From Scolanthus callimorphus (taxonomy: Eukaryota; Cnidaria; Anthozoa; Actiniaria; Edwardsiidae), in the NCBI GenBank assembly GCA_033964015.1, contig CM066919.1:19284146-19348145 (forward strand): a DNA stretch of 64,000 bases, read 5' to 3'. The notes beneath the pieces are model-generated. The model did no database searches. It was given only the letters and a program-made list of their open reading frames with translations, and was not told the origin of the DNA. The translations under genes and the position numbers were made by a program. Shown one piece after another: positions 11,020 to 22,564 of the stretch (its first letter is position 1; every line of letters begins with the position of its first letter).

Positions 11020-11290
11020 TGCGACTACGTCAACCGGGACATCCCGTAAAAATTTTATCATTTAGAGATTCAAACCATTTTAAGCAAATTTAGTACCTGC
11101 AATACATCTGACAATGAGTAATTAAGTGTTTTGAAGTTATTTCTGCCCATAATTTCCACATTTTTTACGAGAAAAGCAGTATTTCGGTGTCTCAGATCTC
11201 AAAAAAGTCGAGATCCTTTGTTCTGTACTCGCTTCCTGATTGGCTAACTTCTTACAAAATGGCCCGGTTGACGTAGTCGCACAGTAATGC
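11020..11290. mobile_element. TIR element, family A
   Basis: Left end CTGCGACTACGTCAACCGGG and right end CCCGGTTGACGTAGTCGCAC are inverted copies about 270 bp apart. Related copies are at 1910-2090 and 12785-13015. No coding capacity. Confidence 0.65.
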
Positions 11291-11669
11291 CGAGAAAAAA
11301 AGGAATAAAATCTCAAAGATTAAGACTGCGTGGAGAGGTGAGTGGTGACGTGGCGAGAGGTAGAAAACATGCATGCTAATATCAGCCAGTGCGATTATAA
11401 TCCAGTGAGTTTTTTTGCATGAATAATGTGTATCTTGTGCTTCTTTATCATTATGAAAACCGCTGGTATAGGAAGACTTATTGACAAGTTAGAGAGTCTT
11501 TAACAACTCTCGCCAGGTCATGAAAACCTAATTTGCATGAATATTTTATCTCGCATATCTCGTGAATCAAAAAAGCCTTTCGAGGCATAATTTCCGTTAT
11601 TCTTATTCATTCAAGCACAACTTTCAGTTCACGTTCTCTTTACATTGAGTATGAAAACCGCGAGTCTTA

Positions 11670-11835
11670 AACAGAGGCGAATCCATGATCTCCAAAAAGG
11701 GGGGCTCAAAGTAAAAATAATGGAGGCCAAAAATGAAACCTTTGCTATTGCAAATACAGTAAATGTATGGGGAACTTTATCGAAAAAGGGGGGCCCGGAC
11801 CCCCTGAGCCCCCCCCCCCTAATCCGCCTATGTTA
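11670..11835. repeat. Fragment of a G/C-run-rich dispersed repeat
   Basis: Runs from GAGGCGAATCCATGATC to CCTAATCCGCCTATG with runs of G and C. The ends are imperfect inverted copies, which suggests a decayed hAT-like non-autonomous element. Low certainty. Confidence 0.35.
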
Positions 11836-12154
11836 AACAATACCTCTCGCCACGTCGCCTAACTTGCATGAATATTTGCTTTCGCGTATCTCGTGAACCA
11901 AAAAGGTATCGAGCAGAATTTTCAGTCCACGTTCTCTAAAAACGATAAAAACTATCTAAAACTAGGATGAGACAGTTGGAGCTAAAAAAAAAAGAAGCTT
12001 GTATTTGCACCATATTGTATTGACGCCTGGCATGGTATTCACATGTCATTGCATATTTGTGCCATGAAGTCTTCTAAAGATGGTCACCATTAAAACGCTG
12101 CCTCATGGACCCTACATAGGAGATGGAAACTCCTTCACAGGGCTCCTGGTGAAA

Positions 12155-12502
12155 TGGCTGATTGCATTTTTAATCCGCACAGGGGGGGTTGAGGACCTAT
12201 GGAAATTTTCCAGGGGGGTTGTTTTGGACTCTGGAAATTCCACGGGAGGGGGTGTTTATGGAGACTGGAAATTCCAGGGGTGAGGGGTAAAAAAGGTAAC
12301 TTTCCAGGGACATTTTATCCAAAAATAGATTTTCCAGGGGTATTTTGCCAGAAAAAAATGGAAATTCCAGGGGAGGGGGTCCTTTATGAGGTTGGAAATT
12401 CCAGGGGAGGGGGTCTGTTTCACGAGTGGAAATTCCAGGGGAGGGGTCTTTTTAAAAGAGGTCCTCAACCCCCCTGGTGCGGTTTAAAAATGCAATCAGC
12501 CA
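12155..12502. mobile_element. MITE-like element with TGGCTGATTGCATTTTTAA ends
   Basis: The left end TGGCTGATTGCATTTTTAAT and the inverted right end (AAAAATGCAATCAGCCA) bracket GGTTGAGGACC and several GGAAATTCCAGGGG units. The short open frames here are made of these units. Confidence 0.75.
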
Positions 12503-12784
12503 ATGTAGTCATAGAACAGTGAACTAATGGTGTTGTTTCAAAGTTTCTTCTTACCGTACTATAGATCCAACACAGCAAACGTATCATAACATTGCCACGC
12601 CCATTGGACATGAAGTTCATTGTTATTTATTGGATATTTCTTTGTTGGTGCGTCGAAATAAGTTCATCGAAATTCAAGGTGATTTGTTTTGAAAATTAAG
12701 ATAGAAATGAATTTGTCCATTTTTTAAAAGTTCTAATATCTATTCAAAAGGAAAGTTAATTGAATTTAGTGAAGTAAAACTTCT

Positions 12785-13015
12785 ATGAGACAACTACGTC
12801 GTCAACTGGGCCATTTTGTAAGAGGCTAGCCAATCAGAAGCGAGTACAGAACAAAGGATATTGACTTTCTTGAGATCTTAGAAAATTCTGAGCAGAAATA
12901 ACTTCATCGCCAGACGCATTGCAGGTATATTAAATTTCTTTTAAAAAGTTGTTTAAATCTCTTAATGACAAAGTTTTTACGGGATGGCCCGGTTGACGTA
13001 GTCGCACAGTAAAGT
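12785..13015. mobile_element. TIR element, family A (third copy)
   Basis: Ends with GGCCCGGTTGACGTAGTCGC at about 12987-13006 and begins with a diverged inverted copy. The interior shares GAGTACAGAACAAAGGATAT with the other copies. Confidence 0.55.
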
Positions 13016-13310
13016 TCCTAATTCTGATAACTTTTACAATACTTTTGCTATTGATTGGATAGTTCTTTCTTGATCTGACCAAAATCAAGTTCATCGTAAT
13101 TCAGATGATGTGTCTTGAAAATGAAAATAACTTGCATGTTCTTATATCGTATTTTTTCTTGATCAATAGAGTCGATTCTTTGCTCACTTCCTATGACTTT
13201 TCACTTGTAAGCATGTAGTATTTTTCAAATATTAAAAAAAGGTCGAAAGAAAGAAAGTGAGAAAGAAAGAAAGAAAGTGAGAAAGGACGACACATTTGAA
13301 TACTTCGTTA

Positions 13311-13316
13311 TTTATT
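13311..13316 (-). terminator. Conserved poly(A) signal in the copy 3 3' flank
   Basis: AATAAA on the minus strand in a flank homologous to the copy 2 poly(A) region. It lies about 745 nt past the copy 3 stop because extra DNA, including the element at 13407-13549, sits between. Confidence 0.45.
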
Positions 13317-13406
13317 GAAAACAATCACGTGATACAAAACTAAAGTGTAAACGGCCGTTTGTACGTGCTTGAGTACAGAAAGTTTTATCCTATAATTACT
13401 TATCGT

Positions 13407-13549
13407 AGCCTAGTCCCTGGACTTCTGACCGGGCTCCCTGTGCTCGGAGTTGAACCGTGTGGAAACGCGATAGGCTGGGCAGAGGTGACGTCACCCATCC
13501 TATCTCCTACTCACCACAGGGAGCCCACCAGAACGCAAGGAACTAGGCT
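13407..13549. mobile_element. TIR element, family D, in the 3' region of copy 3
   Basis: GCCTAGTCCCTGGACTTCTG at the left is matched inverted by CAAGGAACTAGGC at the right, with GGGCTCCCTGTG against CACAGGGAGCCC inside. A diverged copy lies in the same relative place behind copy 4 (31147-31291) and none behind copy 2. Confidence 0.65.
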
Positions 13550-14058
13550 GTACGTCTCGGTCTCAGGCGCTTCAGGTCGTGGCATGTGTTATACACAATC
13601 TGATCAGATGTACTCGAAAGGACAGGAACAATATTTTAGCGGCAAGGATGCTCGGTAAAAGGTCCCGGACTTTAATACTCGAGCACCTTTGCTGTGCTTG
13701 AATTTTGGCCTGGGCAAAACTGATGTGTTCACATTAGTGCCCGTGCTGGGGCACGGTGACTGCGCACCAAGTGTGTACGCAGCCTTAAGATGTAAAAAAA
13801 ATTACATTGAAAACTATCACTGACCAAGCAAGACGTTGGGCCTCTAGTCTAAAATGCGCAATTTCCTCAAAAATGTGCTCTTAATCTGGAACCTCGTGTT
13901 TAATGAGTAACTCCTGAAAATCACATTCTCTAACAAGCCACCCTGAGCACCGATTATGACGTAAAAAATCGAGATAAAAGATATCGTGTCCAAAATTCAT
14001 ATGATCCAAAGCCCGTGTCCAGTTCTATTCCAATTTTGTCGGAAATGTGCCTGCAATT

Positions 14059-17006
14059 CTATGCGCATGACCGGAGACACTGCTGATACACGGCATTCCT
14101 GTAATTACTGCAGCTTGAGACACATACATTGTACGCTGCACCCGATAACTTCCTGCATTTTGTCCACATACAGCTATGGTAGTACAAGTACCACGAATAG
14201 TACGAGCATCTTTGAAGGCACTCTGAATAACAGTGGTTACAATAACATGCCCAGATGGTTTTGCTGCTGTGAAGCCTTACTGGTTTGCAGGAAATCCTTC
14301 CATTAGACGGACAACCCATAGCCTTCCAGTGGTGATGACGATAAAACCCTGTAATAAAGGAAAATAAATTCACCCACATTTTTCTTTAATCGAAATCTCG
14401 CTATTGATTTTGCTATTGAACTTTTTATCCACGAATAATAAACGATCAACTCCAAAGAAAGTAGTATGCAAAACTGAGGTGAATCGGTTGAAACGCGACC
14501 GAGAAATGGGCAGGCCCGCTGACTACATGATTTTCTATTTGGGACTCAGTTCCAAACTGTTTGGAACTGAACCTGCAAAAATACCGTGAATATATTAATC
14601 TCTTGTACCCTCTGCAGTGGAAACGCCCCTGAGTTTGAATACATCTTCCCCTACCTCTTTTAGCCACCTCCGCTCCGTCGTCTTCACTGGCATGATTGGC
14701 ATCTGTCGAAGATTAAGATAGAATTTGACACCTTCAGTTTGTGCTGAATTGTTTCCCTGTACTAAAAACACCCTCTGGTGTCTGTTCAATGCTCTTTATT
14801 TGTTCCACAAAAGCTTATGATCTGTTACTAGCGAAGATTCCCATGGAAAAACACTATAATGCATTGGGGGTAGTGCTGAAAATCATGATATATATATAGT
14901 CTTGCGTGTCGAATTGTGGACATCCAGTAAGTGTCAAATTAGGTACATACATACATACGTTTTATTTATACATACGTACTAATGGCACTTTAATAGGCAG
15001 TGTCCCGATTTTAGGGTAGCACTAGGGAGTTGTGAGAGAATGGAGAAAGTACGCTTATCCTGTGTTCGGATTGGCTGTTGTCCACTTTTAATATTGAGAT
15101 TACCGGCTAATCCTGTGTTCTGATTGGCTGTTGTCCACTTTTAATATTGAGATTACCGGCTAATCCTGTGTTCTGATTGGCTGTTGTCCACTTTTAATAT
15201 TGAGATTACCGGCTAATCCTGTGTTCTGATTGGCTGTTGTCCACTTTTAATATTGAGATTACCGGCTAATCCTGTGTTCTGATTGGCTGTTGTCCACTTT
15301 TAATATTGAGATTACCGGCTAATCCTGTGTTCTGATTGGCTGTTGTCCACTTTTAATATTGAGATTACCGGCTAATCCTGTGTTCTGATTGGCTGTTGTC
15401 CACTTTTAATATTGAGATTACCGGCTAATCCTGTGTTCTGATTGGCTGTTGTCCACTTTTAATATTGAGATTACCGGCTAATCCTGTGCTCTGATTGGCT
15501 GTTGTCCACTTTTAATATTGAGATTACCGGCTAATCCTGTGTTCTGCTTACTAAATTCAATATTGTAAGTTAATCCTGTGTTCTGATTGGCTGTTGTCCA
15601 TTTAATATTGAGATTACCGGCTAATCCTGTGTTCTGCTTACTAAATTCAATATTGTACGTTAATCCTGTGCTCTGATTGGCTGTTGTCCATTTAATATTG
15701 GTTTCGCTAGTTCATGATAAAAGTTTCTCTTCTTGAACATTTAAAAAACTTTCACGGGTCATGTAGCTGTGTGTTCCGCATCTAGGGATCAGACATGTCC
15801 AAATCTGTAAACCGCATTTGAACATATCCATATGATAATTTGCGGTACACAAGTGCATACATGTACATTTCATTTTTTGTGTGTTGTGCACGATTTGCCG
15901 TTTTAACAGATCACGGAAAGAAAGCGGTTTGATCACGGTTCACAAAAAAAAATCCCTGTACGCCCCTTAACGACTTGTAACGTCAACGTAGCGCCGTTCA
16001 CGCTATATAATACCTTGGAAACGTTCTTCTGGCATGGGATCTTCTTTGATGAAGGTAGACTCATCTTTGGGAACTACAAAATTAAATAAAATAAATATTC
16101 TGTTAATGGATTGAAGTAAACTTTAGATTGTTCGCACTTCGTTCTTTACCAAACTTAGGCAATGATGCATAGACAATAACAGATCCACTTGTCATCATAG
16201 TAGACTACCGAAATGGTTTCCAGAGAATGTCGGAGAACTGACGAGAATCGCCAGGTGGATTTTCTACTGAGGTGAGGGCGAGTGTAACTTTTCACGCTCG
16301 AAAAAGGGGTTTAAACCCAAGAAAAGAAGAGAAGACAGTCGGCATCTGATAAGCAAATTAAGTTTAAACAAAGTAAATTTTAATGTCATTTCGCGTGCTC
16401 GAATAGACCTTAAACGGACATTTCATACAGCATCTCCAACTCCCCGTGAGCCCTCACGCCCTGTCATGGTATTTATTGTCTTGTGGCTCATATCACACTT
16501 CGCGCCGAAAAATACACTTTCCTGCTTCAAACATGTACAAAACGAAGGAAACTACTTGCAACGCATTAACGAGAAACATGAAGAAACTACGAACAAAAAT
16601 CACGACAACAACTTTTAGACACATACTACATACATACATAACCCAACCTATATCCCCCTTGCATATAGACTATTACATACGTTTCTCCTCAACCTCTGAA
16701 TAACAAAGCCACGCCCAAACGGTGAAAACGAGACAGCTGATATAAACTAAGCTGGTCAAACACATCAAGGTGTTTCAAAATCTTTAATTCATAATCAGCA
16801 ATACACTTTTCAAGATTAGTGCGCACTGAACAGGAAGGACAAATAGCTACGTGCTCGAGATAAAACTACAAGAGGAACAATTTTGAGAGGTGATTAAGCT
16901 TTCAAATTAATGACTTACAATCTTCAGGTTGATCCTCGGTGTTGCTGTCGGATGGGGCAGCGGCCGCAAGGGCCACAAGGCCAAGAAGTAAGATAATCAG
17001 CTTCAT
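14059..17006 (-). CDS. Cysteine-rich secreted prepropeptide, copy 3 (four exons, intact)
   Basis: Exons are 17006-16919, 16073-16014, 14702-14655 and 14348-14059. All introns are GT-AG and phase 1, and the sum is 162 codons. The 161-residue product has the same signal peptide as copies 1 and 4, a longer acidic propeptide than copy 2 and Lys-Arg at residues 64-65. The 96-residue mature peptide begins GFYRHHHWK. All 13 cysteines keep the spacing of copy 2, while residues between them vary. It is secreted and presumably matured by a furin or prohormone-type protease; the target is unknown. Exon 2 uses the acceptor TTTGTAG that copy 2 has lost. Intron 2 carries a CCAAT minisatellite of about 13 units. 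A housekeeping enzyme is excluded by the architecture; a toxin, antimicrobial or signalling peptide all remain possible. Confidence 0.87.
14944..14978. repeat. Simple repeat (ACAT/ATAC)n
   Basis: Short run of ACATACATACATACG followed by TTTATTTATACATACG, inside intron 2 of copy 3 next to the CCAAT array. Confidence 0.6.
15050..15705. repeat. CCAAT minisatellite, 53-bp unit, about 13 copies
   Basis: Head-to-tail units of 53 bp run from about 15055; eleven keep GATTGGCTGTTGTCCA intact, and two near 15540 and 15620 have lost it. Seven or more consecutive units are nearly identical, a sign of recent expansion. On the minus (gene) strand each unit offers CAGCCAATCAGA. It lies within intron 2 of copy 3. 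Confidence 0.9.
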
Positions 17007-17094
17007 CTTTTGACTTGTTCTTGGTCTTGGTCTTTTCCTTTCTCACTTCTTGGGCTGCACGTCAAAGTGATGATTTCCGAGGTCTGTGGTCCTG

Positions 17095-17117
17095 CTTTTA
17101 TGCGATCTTTGCTTATC
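17095..17117 (-). promoter_or_regulatory. Core promoter of cysteine-rich copy 3
   Basis: GATAAG (17117-17112) and CATAAAAG (17102-17095) on the minus strand, about 90 nt before the ATG at 17006. Confidence 0.65.
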
Positions 17118-17504
17118 AGAGCATAGTTGTTTTGCAAACGATTAAAATTGTTATTATTTAAGCTCAAAATAACATTCTTTGGCAGGCGGGGACTTTGAAA
17201 GGTTAGAAAAGGAAGTTTAAAATTGAATTCAGTGAAATGAAACATCTCCAAAACAAAAGAAATTAGATGGCCTTTTAAATAGATGATTTCAGTTTAACTT
17301 CTGCAATTCATTCCTCTTTATTGAATAAATTCTTTCTTGGTCATTCATAATAACTTCATTGAGAAATTCAGGTGATGGATGGTATTGAAAACAAAAACTT
17401 GGAAGATAATTATTTTTTTCGTATTGTTTAGGTTCCAATATCCAGATGCAATGAACTGCATTTAAACAGGAAAAAAGCTCACATCCGATGAACGTGGCAC
17501 ATTA

Positions 17505-17720
17505 GCTGTATTCGCACTAGAGAGACGTCAGTTTCCCGTCTGAGACGAGTTTCTCGCCTTGAATGTGGTTCCCTGTTCTTCTGTGATCACGTGAAAACAA
17601 TTTTTTTGAAGGAGAAAGTTTAGACAGGTAACAAGCAAGTGTTTCTGAGCAGATTTGACATAAAGCAGGAACTTTTTCTGACGAGAAACTCGTCTCAGAC
17701 GTGTGAATACGGCTATTGTT
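17505..17720. mobile_element. TIR element, family E
   Basis: GTCTGAGACGAGTTTCTCG on the left is matched inverted by CGAGAAACTCGTCTCAGAC on the right, and the outer TATTCGCACTAG is matched more loosely by TGTGAATACGGC. A relative is at 18534-18722. Confidence 0.6.
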
Positions 17721-17880
17721 TCGAATAATAAAAGTCCATGCTAATGAGCTAATGAGACTAAAGCTTGTTAAGTGAAATCAGCTAAGGGGCCGACCTCTTT
17801 GGTTTTTCTTTGAAGTTTCGAAAACCTGAAAACGTAGATTATCACGCGCCTGGAATCAATTAACTTTGCCTGTGCCGCGT

Positions 17881-18158
17881 CGGGCGAATTTATTTTTTAC
17901 GCCCACTTCAAGATGGCGGCTAGCTAGTATAAATATTCATTATGATTCAAATATTCTCGTTCTATGAGTGAACGAAAAGGAGGATGTTGACCTGCGAACT
18001 CTCTCCTAGCTCATGTGTAAGATGTTGGGTTATGAATAAGTAATTTACACAGCGTTGAGGGTTCGCACCACCATGAATACTTTTTCCTTTTTTCTCAACA
18101 ACTTGCCTGAAAAACTTCTAAGTGCCATGAAGTGGGCGTAAATAAAAAAATCGCCCGC
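17881..18158. mobile_element. TIR element with CGGGCGAATTTATTTTTTAC ends
   Basis: The end CGGGCGAATTTATTTTTTAC continues into GCCCACTTCA and is matched inverted at 18122-18158 (TGAAGTGGGCGTAAATAAAA, then CGCCCG). No coding capacity. Confidence 0.6.
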
Positions 18159-18533
18159 GTCGGTTTCAAAGGTCAAATATAATAAGAATCACATGCTGTC
18201 AGCTCACGAATCATAAAGCAGCGTCTGTGGATTATAAGCAACCAGCCAATCAGCTCCGTAGTACAAATTCTGTACTAACGGAACTGAAAAAACAAGGCCG
18301 TGAGGCCAGAGGCTCGTCGCTTCGCTCCTCCTTTGAGCCACGACATGGCCCGCCATATGTTTGGTATCTTTTGAGGGGGAAACGGATATTATCCGACGAT
18401 CATCCCCGACCAAGAAAATATGGGAGTCCCCCCCCCCCCGGGGGGGGTAGGTATAGAACATCGGACTAATGGTGTTATTTTTTCAAAGTTTCTTCTTACC
18501 GTACTAGATCCAACACAGCAAACATATCATAAC

Positions 18534-18722
18534 CTTGCCATATTCACACTCGAGACGCGTTTCCCGTGCGAGAAGAGTTTCTCGTCAAAAAAATTTCCTA
18601 TCTGTTGTGAATTCTGGTCGGCTTATTATCGCCAAACTTTCTCCCTCAAAACGATCACAGAAGAACAGGGAAACACGTTCATGACAAGAAACTCGTCTCA
18701 GATGGGAAACTAGGACTGTTGT
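18534..18722. mobile_element. TIR element, family E (second copy)
   Basis: CATATTCACACTCGAGACGC on the left and AGAAACTCGTCTCAGATGGG on the right are diverged inverted ends related to the element at 17505-17720. Confidence 0.5.
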
Positions 18723-18787
18723 CACGCCCATTGGACATGAAATTCATTGTTATTTTGTATTGGATATTTCTTTGTTGATGCGTCAAA

Positions 18788-18908
18788 AGCCTGGTTTCCA
18801 TATAGTCTTATCTGTCGCATCAGTCGACCGTGAAACAATGGAAATTGGAATTATTCTTTAGTTTCACGGTTGACAGATACGACAGATAAGACTATATGGA
18901 AACCAAGC
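18788..18908. mobile_element. 121-bp foldback element with TGGTTTCCATATAGTC arms
   Basis: The left arm TGGTTTCCATATAGTCTTAT is repeated perfectly inverted on the right (ATAAGACTATATGGAAACCA), followed inwards by CTGTCG and a CGTGAAAC block on both sides. Confidence 0.75.
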
Positions 18909-19199
18909 TAAAAGTAAGTTATAGAAATTCAGGTGGTTTATCTTGAAAATGAAGAGATAAATAAACCTGTAAATTCGTTATTTGTTTATTGCGTGTCTGT
19001 TATATAGAAGGTTCTAATATCTCTTCGAAAGGAAGTTATTAGATTTAGTGAAGTGAAACTTCTCCGAGACAATAATTGACAATCAGACAGCCCTTTATAA
19101 TTCCTAATTTTGCTAACTTTTACAATACAAATGATGTGTCTTGAAAATAAAGTGTTTAAAAAATCCATAATATGATTTCTTTTCCTGGAATTCATTTGA

Positions 19200-20880
19200 T
19201 AGAGTATATTTCTAGAAACTTAAATGACGCGTCAACTATTTTCCGAGGCTTTAATTGCCCATTCTTTTGTATTGCCCGCCACTCATTGTCTGTAATTTAA
19301 TTATGACATTAATTTAGTACACGTTTTTTCTAGTACTTAAATTTTTAGGTCAAATTTTCGCCTTTGCTAAGCTCGCGTAAAAAACCGTGTGAGGGAATTT
19401 TTTACTAGGATAAAGATCATCTCATTTAGCCTTTATTTGATTGTTTTCTTATTTGATCTGTTGATTATGTATGTATTTTGTTTCTATTGCGACAGAATAG
19501 TCCCGTATGTATATGTATGTATGAAAAAGTTTGCGGCCACAAATTGTAAAAAAAAAATGCGACTTTCAACTTCGCGGCCTAATATTTTTGTAAATATGCC
19601 AAAATATCGAAAATCGCTAACACCGTTTTGCTGTTCATTTCTCCGTGAATAAAACCCGACAACGTGTGAAATTGTGCTACACAACGCTAATGGCCTGGAG
19701 CTTCTAAGAAAACATGGTACTTTTTTAGTTCGGGGTCTTTAAAATACAAGGGAAAAAATTAACGTCGCTATAAAATAAACAGCTTCATTAGATAGAACAG
19801 TCTTTTAGCTTCAGCTGTTCATCATAGCATACATTCGGACGCGAAGATTTCGTTTTCCTTGATCGAGAAAAACACACTTTTTTTCTCGCTGATTGGGACG
19901 GAGACCTCGTAAGCAAGGTTCTTTCTTTCAGTAATGGGCCCAAGTGACTAGACTAGGATACGCCAACCAAGTTTAAGGCCACCCAAACACAGCCAATTTT
20001 TAGAGACATGCTCATGATTTTTACATTATGTTATTAGCGAATTACCGTAAATGTAGAAAATGTTTCAATGTTTCATCTTTAATGTTTCTGTCTATTCTTA
20101 TCGTATTCATAAGAGGCTTCTTCTTGGTAAGAATATTTTTTTGTTGACGTGTCGCATTGTCAATCATGGAAGCCAATATCAAGGTTATTAATTTTCAATT
20201 AGGGCAGGGCTAGCGCTGCGCACAGATTCTAATCTTAGATCACGAGACGCAGACAAACAGTCCATTTGAATTCACATTCAAAAGGATCGCGTTCGAAATA
20301 CGAGCCAAGGTTAGAAGTACATACAAGCTCTGCTATAATGAGTGGAACTACCAGTTTACCAATTCATTTTGTATCGTTCTTTAGAGAGAAAACTGAGAAA
20401 ATGGGAGAGACCTGTCAGTTAGTGTCTCAGAGTTTTTAATTAGTGTGACGTCATCTGTGCGCAGCGCTATTTTTTTTGACAAAAGCTGGCTTCCTCGGAG
20501 ACTTAAAAGGCTCATTTGCTAATTCAAGAGCACTTATGATACGCAAAGTGCTCTTCTATGTTTGCTCAAGGGTGTATAAATTCCTTGATTGCGCAACTGC
20601 GTTCTGTCTCAACATTTCAAATGTCGTGCTTTGGTGCATTCAATTCAATTCAATTCAAATCAATTCAATTTCTTTTTAAAATCAATTGCTCAAATCAATC
20701 CGAAAGAACATTGCTTGTCAATGACCCGATGGCCTGCAGAGCAAATTCGTTATATAATTATCTTTATACAGACACGAGTTGTTTTACTGGGAAATACGCC
20801 ACTCGTAGATCTCATACGAAACTACATCCGGGACCTGAGGGACATATTTTCCATATCCTCAGTAGGAGTTTAAAAATGGC
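19200..20880. other. Gene-poor stretch with a duplicated segment
   Basis: AT-rich DNA; 20030-20640 is a diverged copy of 2930-3560. Short frames here share no residues with their counterparts and are not supported as genes. A CAATT-rich run lies near 20638-20675. Confidence 0.45.
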
Positions 20881-20889
20881 AAAAATAGC

Positions 20890-21136
20890 GACCCGTTCTA
20901 GCGGGTTCATCAAATTGCTCTTTAGTAGGTTGAGAAACATTGATTTAGCCTAGCATATACTATAGGCTCTCAACCAGCTGGAGCGTTTTGATGAACCCGC
21001 TAGAGCTGGTTGAGAGCCAACCTGCTAGAGGAGGTTGAGGCTCAACCCGCTAGAGCAGGTTCGGCTAAAGCGGGTTGATGAACCCGTTTGAGACATTGAT
21101 TTAGTATAGTATATACTGTAGGCTCTCAACCAGCTC
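20890..21136. repeat. Satellite (CTAGAGC / GGTTGAGAGCC), left part
   Basis: Units of about 120 bp built from inverted modules such as AACCCGCTAGAGCTGGTT and ending in GGTTGAGAGCC. The array continues at 26864-28020; the two parts were one array before the 5.7-kb element entered. Confidence 0.75.
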
Positions 21137-21838
21137 TACACTGTAATTTTGAGAGAGCTGATTCAGACCTAAAAAAGGGGCCGTTTCGCTGCCTCAAAAA
21201 TGGAACTCATTTTTGGGTCTGTTTTAGACCCTTATAGATAGTACCAAAACAGAACCATTCTATAGAACCGTTTCAGTCCTTTCCGGGAGGCCAAATTAGT
21301 TCCAACAGAGGCCTGATTCAGTATTCACATAGAGCCAAAATAGTATCCAGGTTGGTGCTATTACGATACCCAAAAGTGGTGCTAAATCAGACCTTTAAAC
21401 TGGTACTGTTTCGATGCCTCAAAAATGGAACCTATTATTTGGTCCGTTTTAGATCCTTGGATGTGGTACTGATTTGGACCTACTAGCAATGACCATTTTA
21501 TTGCAAAAGTACTGACTCCAAAATAAGGTCTGATACAGTACTCACAGAATAGCTAAATAGCCTTCCAGTTAGGACTGTTTCAGACCCCTACCAGAAGAGA
21601 TTGTTTAGCAATGAAAACTTCAGTCAATTTATTCAAATTATTAATTTAATACAATCAAATTTATACAATATCTGTATGCACACTATAATAATCTACACAT
21701 TGAACATCTATAAGGAAATGGTTGCTTAAAACGTCCATTTCAGGATTGAATACTGACATATTTTCTAATGATAACAAGAACTCAGAACTTTGGGTTTCTT
21801 TTAAAAAAATATTTTAAATAGATGTTGTATACACTATA

Positions 21839-22249
21839 GGCCGTTACCATGCAAAATTGATTAATAATATTTAATAGTTATCAGAAAATGAAATCCAGTA
21901 TTCAATTCTACACACCTGTATTAGTAAAATTTCAAAGTTTTGTGAAGATTGCTTGAAAACTGAGTGAGATGTGAATTTTCAAAACTTCGTATTCTGGCTC
22001 ATTTTTTTGCAAGAAATGTATGGGAAAATACATTGAAACGAGGGTGGACGGGCATCAATTTGACGTATACATTTCTTTTAAAAAGTAAGCCAGAATACGA
22101 AGTTTTGAAAATTCATATCTCAGCCAATTTTCAAACAATTCTTTTCAAACTTTGCAAATTTTACTAATACGGATGTGTAGAATTGAAAACTGGATTTCAT
22201 TTTCTGATAACTATTGAATATTATTAATCAATTTTGTGTGATAACGGCC
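21839..22249. mobile_element. TIR element, family B (complete)
   Basis: About 60-bp inverted ends starting GGCCGTTA(C/T)CA and continuing with AAAATTGATTAATAATATT. It is nested within the 5.7-kb element, and a partner is at 2150-2551. Confidence 0.75.
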
Positions 22250-22564
22250 AATAGTAAAAACAAGAGACATTAACACTAACTTTACAAAATACCAAATCAC
22301 AGGTTGAAAAACCGGCTCGAGTTCATGTTTGCGGTGCAGCTTGTATTCTGTAAGAAATAAGACAGACAAATAATGTCTACACAATAAGAAATAATGTTGC
22401 TGTTGTCACTGTAACTGCAAGCAAATCTTTGTTGTCATTTTTTAGCAAGCAATTCATATTTTACCAACCCCGAAAGCTCCAAAACCTGGAGATTGTGTTT
22501 CAAATGCAACAACTGTATGTGAAAATCCCGAAAAATGTACCCAGGAGATATACAGTAAAGATAT

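Noticed and set aside
12199..12522. 107-residue Gly/Trp/Phe-rich frame
   Set aside because: It consists of the GGAAATTCCAGGGG units of a TIR element.
15050..15705. CRISPR-like regular array
   Set aside because: The units are 53 bp head to tail without unique spacers and lie in an intron of an animal gene; it is a minisatellite.
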